Shown piece by piece: positions 59,441 through 64,000 of a stretch of DNA of 64,000 nt. The notes beneath the pieces were generated by a model. That model was not told where the DNA came from, did not search any database, and saw nothing but the letters and a program-made list of their open reading frames with translations. How positions within the stretch are numbered: the stretch's first letter is position 1; each line of letters starts with the position of its first letter. This stretch comes from Turritopsis dohrnii (lineage: Eukaryota > Cnidaria > Hydrozoa > Anthoathecata > Oceaniidae): positions 1,736,001 to 1,800,000 of the forward strand of contig BQMF02000011.1 of the NCBI GenBank assembly GCA_027922465.2. Direction: 5' to 3'. The position numbers were made by a program, and so were the translations under genes.

Positions 59441-60300
59441 GTTGTTTCATATATCTGCTCTTTGTAATATCTAGAAAGAGGTAAAGAAAAGCTGAGTTTC
59501 TGATGTTAATTACAAGCCCTGTAATATCAAACAAACTTCACAAAAATAGATTTCAAGTGCTAATATTTATTAAAGGAGAGCAGAGGTCAAACATTTGTAT
59601 ATTCGGCAGTGTATATTAAAATAAAAAGGCACAGTAGAGAGCGGCCTTTTAACCTCAATAATTATTCAAAACTACAAATCATACTAATCATAAAAAGAAA
59701 ATTATTTACCAAAGGAACTTTGAAAAAAAACAAACTTGTACAAACTCTGCTACAAAACTTGTTTTACTAGTTTCATCTCACTGAAATTTGCAGAGTTTAG
59801 CCACTAAACTGATTTTTTCACAATAATCTTTTATCTCATTATAATAATCCGCAATCAGGTGTAACACATTTAACTTAGAGAGTGATGGTTTCTTTAAAAA
59901 TTTACGGTCAAAATCTACATAATCGTGGTCATATAGCGGCAGTTAGACCACGCAAGACACATTCATGATTAGTATAATAGCACGTGGCATTTGACGTCAG
60001 TTTTTTATGATCACGGGGAACCATTGCATAGCATCCCCAATAGAACGCGACGTTTTGGGGAAATATTTTGAGAACCAATGGGGATAACTGATGTTTTTTA
60101 GGGTCTGTGATACGGGCGATGTGGTGACGCAAAATTTGAGACTAAATTTTATTTTTATTTCATTAGATTTCTTTTAACTGTACATATGTAGTGATAGTTG
60201 CCTTTCATTGGTTTTTAATATTTTAATGTTTTATTGTTTTCTTTTATCACTCTGTAATTACCTTATATTAGCTTAATAAATTTATCTTACTGAACTTTGT
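59441..60300. other. Upstream region of FERRY3
   Basis: This is the start side of FERRY3. CG-containing sequence rises around 59930-60130 (ACGTCAG, CACGGGGAACC, GCGACG), which could mark a promoter, but no specific site is supported. No other gene seen. Confidence 0.4.
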
Positions 60301-60311
60301 ACATTTACAAC

Positions 60312-60360
60312 ATGGCCTGATGATGACAATATAGTCGAAAAGCTTCGCATATAATTCTTG
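60312..60360 (+). repeat. Retroelement tail motif
   Basis: GGCCTGATGATGACAATATA then GTCGAAAAGCTTCGCATATA. Same order as the tails at 39485, 42090 and 58635. Confidence 0.45.
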
Positions 60361-60983
60361 GGTTTTTTTTCTTGTTCTCTGCTTATGTTTAAATTTTATT
60401 TGGTACTGCAGCTATGATGTCATCAAAATCTTTGATCAACAATATCTCAGCAACAGTTGGTCGTAGCGAAACGATCCAATACATTTTTTGATCAGTTTTT
60501 TGAGCTCTACAACATGGTTACACTGACGAGTTGTGATTCCTTAATTAAAATTTTCGTAACAGCGTTCACACACACGGGGAACGTGGCACATCATATTCGA
60601 CATTATTAGCCGTAAAAAAAACTTTTACGCGGGTTACTTGTTTTCTTTATAACAAGCAAAATGCAGATGTGACGATACACGGAATGGTTGTACATGACAC
60701 TTTCAGCAGAAACATACTTAGAAAATATGCAAAAACATGCACCTAAGTTTATTGAATTGCCATGTAATTATAAAATTGAAAGAAAGAATAAAAAGAAAAC
60801 ATAGGAAATATTGATTAAATCGGCTGTTAAAAGTTACACCTAGCGTAGTTACTCTATTACGTATACTGATAATGATCCGACGACCTACGTCATAAAAAGT
60901 GATAATCATACGTCAACGACAGAAAAGATCTGAGTTTTTAAGCTTTGGGTAAAATTATAATTGTTTGGAAGAAAAAAAGTTAA

Positions 60984-61789
60984 GGGCACAGCGTACGTTT
61001 CAAAAGTGAAAATTTTCTTTTTCAAATTTATTTTGACAAATGCAATCATTAGGTTATTATTACACTACATTTAAAGTTATAGCGAAAAATAATGCTTTTT
61101 GAGAAAGTTATGGGCATTTTTGTTATTCAACATTTCTAAGTTATGACAACCTTTAATACAATCTGTTATATACTCAAAAGGCGATTAATTAAATTAGCAG
61201 CTCACTTTGTGAATTTATTAAAGGCTGTCATATTGTCGTTTATGCAATTAAAAATTGTTAGTGTTCTACCTTCTATGAGCTCCATCTTTCCAACAAGTGG
61301 CTCATTTCCTTTAAAACTTTGCACAGCAGTGGATCAAAGCCTGTTAACGAAAAGTGTGCCCGCGATTTGAGAGAAAATTCCTGATTGGCTCAAAATCCGA
61401 GATTGTTTTCAACTATCCAATAGCGCAAAAGTATGGAAAAAACAGAAAACTGTTTTTCTCCTGAACAAAACCATTAATTGAGATTCGCGGGCACACTTTG
61501 TTTCCACTAATTGTGAGGAGTCTCCACAAACAAAAAAAAAAATGTAAAAAACCTTTTTCTTTGGGAGTTGGAGCTCAAAGAAGCAAACAAAAGTCCGTAT
61601 CTTTTATCGTTTTCACAGACTAATTTCTTCCTTATTATTTATGTAAATATATCCTTTTATACACCGTTGGAAAGAAAATTTATTGCTCTACACGAATTCA
61701 CGAAATATTTGTACTTAAAATGTAATGGTAAAAAGAAATAATGGAAAAAGTTATGCAATGTATATGTGAGTAAAAGGTACGCTGAGCCC
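60984..61789. mobile_element. TTAA-flanked non-autonomous element, 806 bp
   Basis: TTAA on both sides (60980-60983, 61790-61793). Inverted ends GGGCACAGCGTACGTTT (left) and AAAGGTACGCTGAGCCC (right) match with two substitutions. A nested palindrome (about 61351-61501, AAAGTGTGCCCGCGA / TCGCGGGCACACTTT) is inserted in it. No transposase. Confidence 0.78.
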
Positions 61790-61799
61790 TTAACAGTGA

Positions 61800-64000
61800 T
61801 TTTGTGATAATAAAAGGCAATAATTTCAAAAAAAAAATTCAAAAGTTAAATTCATCTTATTTTCTTAAAGGCAGTCTTCTCCTTTTAAAAATAACATGCG
61901 TGTGGTAAAATGCACAGTTTTCTACGTGTACGGTTTTAATCATTTTGATTTTTAATCATTTTCATCGTACCTCACCAGTGTGATGACAAGTTGTTTGAAA
62001 TTAACGTGTGTGATCTGATATTTTACACGATTGGAAAATATACCTCCTAATAATAACTGGGAAAACCAAACAAGTATATAATACCATTACATAATAATCA
62101 TACGCTATGCCCACAAACAACAGATTTTTTCACACGATGATGACAAATTGACGCATGTGATTAAATGTAGGCTTAGGACTTTTGACGCGTGGGACAGCCT
62201 GTGCAATCGTACTCGTCAAAAGGAGAAGACTGTAAAGGGTCTCCTGAGAACCAAATAAGAAGATCATATTGAAGTGCATAGAAAATACATCTGCTTATCG
62301 GCAAAGATGTGTGCATATGTTCACAGAAAAATGACTTGATAAATAACATTCAACATGATCGTATACATCAATTATCGAGCAAAGAACAGTAATGTTCATA
62401 GCAGTCAGTGCCGGGAATTGTCATTCGGTAACCCATCAATATAAAACAAAACTCTATATTGCACTTTAAAACCCCACCACCACAGAACCCATGTTAGAGT
62501 GCCTGCTCCCCTTACCGCTAACTTTTATTATAATGTTACAAAATTCGTCAATGCAAACGTAAAATACAGTTAAATGGATTTAGCACCACAATTGGTCATT
62601 CTAGATACTAAATCAACAAGAATAAACAAAGAGAATAAGATTGATAACAAATACTGTAATTGTAAACATAATCGGGGTGATATTCCTCTTTCCGCTAACT
62701 TGTTCCTCTTTCCACTAACTAATTTCACGTTCGTCAAAAGTGATGCAAATAACAAAATTGTATGGAATTTAGTGTTCATAGCAACAGTTTAATCCCTTTT
62801 CTCTCAATTTAAGTGCTTTCCTCCTTTGCTTCTGCAGATATAAGACAATCACAGGCTTAATAAAAATGTTTACTGTTTACAAATCGAAGGCAGCCATATT
62901 TTTATGAGCGAAGTTTTTTAGAAAACAATAGTGCCGTCTCGACAAGTCAACTTTTGATCGCAAAAATCTAGACACGTGATGGGAATTGCCCTATTGTGAT
63001 AAACACAGACATCGTTAATTTGTTAAAAGCATGAACCGCGAATGTAATTATCAACATGTATTGAATTAATTCTTACACTCGCAACATATGAAATCAATTG
63101 TTTCTATACTTGTGATGGAGATTTTTAACATGTGGAGGATTTTTTACACGCTAGAATGATCTTACAGAATTCAAGTTGCAATTGCTAAAAAGTTTAAATT
63201 GTGATAAAAAGCGTTAACGCAATAAAGAGTTTTTAATGACAATGGGTCCTTTGGGCGAAAAGGTCTACAAAACAAGTTTCACGTTTTCTTGAACGATAAA
63301 TCTATGGGTGATATTATCAATGTGGGATTTCGTGCTAATTGAATGTCTGTAAAAAAAATTTAACTGTTTGAGTAATCAAGCAAAAATCAGTGCTAACAAG
63401 AACAAATTTTGTAGCTATAGCGGAGAAAGGCACCTGGTTACAGAATTACCTTGCTGTAAACTTTAGATGATTTACTCGCGTATAAGAAAACTGTTTGTGT
63501 GGATAAAATCTCAGATGTTGGTAACATTTAAGACAGCAGAGGAATAACAAGGATTCGATATGCTCCGTTATTTATGACACTGAATTTTGAAGCATTTATT
63601 TTTCGAGGAAGCCATTTTTAAATTTTTTTCACAATGATCATGACCCGGTGTTAGATTTTACTCTATTAATCAGTTAGTATTTGGCAATTCACTTTGAAAC
63701 TTTCCATAACGATGGCTGAATGAATATACTTTTAGATAATAATTAGTTTGGTTTGATTTGTTGTCTTTAAATGAAGGAAATAAACCATCAAATTCAAAGT
63801 TAGCGGCAAGCGGCACATAGCGGTAAGGCCACAATCACAAATACTTTACCTTCGCGTCAAAATCACTTAAAAAATCGGGTCGGTCGGTCGGTCGGTCCAT
63901 AAAATCGTCGGGAATTTGTTGTTAAACCAGGCAGTTTCGCCTGATCCACCAACTTCAGCCATTTTTAAAGAAGGCGCGAGCGGGAAACGGCTATCCAGCT
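61800..64000. other. Non-coding 3' flank of the window
   Basis: Short frames only; none has recognisable homology. A small GGTC-type microsatellite (GGTCGGTCGGTCGGTCGGTC) sits at about 63878-63897. Unmatched exons of a gene beyond the window cannot be excluded. Confidence 0.45.

Overview
This is an AT-rich, intron-rich animal (metazoan) nuclear window. It carries seven protein-coding genes with canonical GT-AG introns in a landscape of nested transposable elements. Gene content (GTF2B, EMC2, SPCS2, CHDH, C12orf4/FERRY3, a TIR/death-domain protein, and a secreted CCP-EGF-serine-protease homologue), the base composition and the dense load of short inverted-repeat elements fit an invertebrate such as a cnidarian. 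The species assignment is inference only.

Layout. 1-2297: non-coding, with two adjacent palindromic elements. 2298-6183 (+): secreted CCP-cbEGF-trypsin-like protein whose catalytic His and Ser are both replaced, so a pseudoprotease. 7020-7776 (-): decayed hAT transposase. 8533-13097 (-): choline dehydrogenase, 7 exons, 583 aa. 13412-17780: cluster of nested DNA elements, including a 1.6-kb TA-flanked transposon that contains a LINE fragment and a MITE. 17960-22363 (+): TIR domain followed by a MyD88/IRAK-like death domain, the reverse of the MyD88 order, with an antisense LINE in its first visible intron. 22603-23145 (-): convergent single-exon PDZ protein whose stop codon lies in a 78-bp tandem duplication. 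25126-27794 (-): GTF2B, 10 exons, 317 aa. 28267-29130 (-): intronless EMC2. 31999-43388 (+): SPCS2, 7 exons, with a very long first intron holding a 3.2-kb long-TIR transposon and a hAT-like element. 43964-46922: Harbinger-like element. 48092-59440 (-): C12orf4/FERRY3, 11 exons and 549 codons, with an intact DD41D mariner sitting inside a tRNA-derived SINE in intron 3 and a decayed second copy of the last exon. 59441-64000: non-coding, with a TTAA-flanked element.

Exon chains were built by hand from family homology, splice dinucleotides and phase. For GTF2B (954 nt), CHDH (1752 nt), FERRY3 (1650 nt), SPCS2 (594 nt), the protease homologue (1251 nt) and the TIR-death gene (993 nt) the exon lengths sum to whole codon numbers without an internal stop. 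The genes do not form an operon. EMC2 (membrane protein insertion) and SPCS2 (signal peptide removal) are divergent neighbours that both act at the endoplasmic reticulum. The points most worth following are the inverted TIR-death adaptor, the pseudoprotease with paired loss of a catalytic-site disulfide, the duplicated terminal exon of FERRY3 and the apparently young mariner with unusually long terminal repeats.
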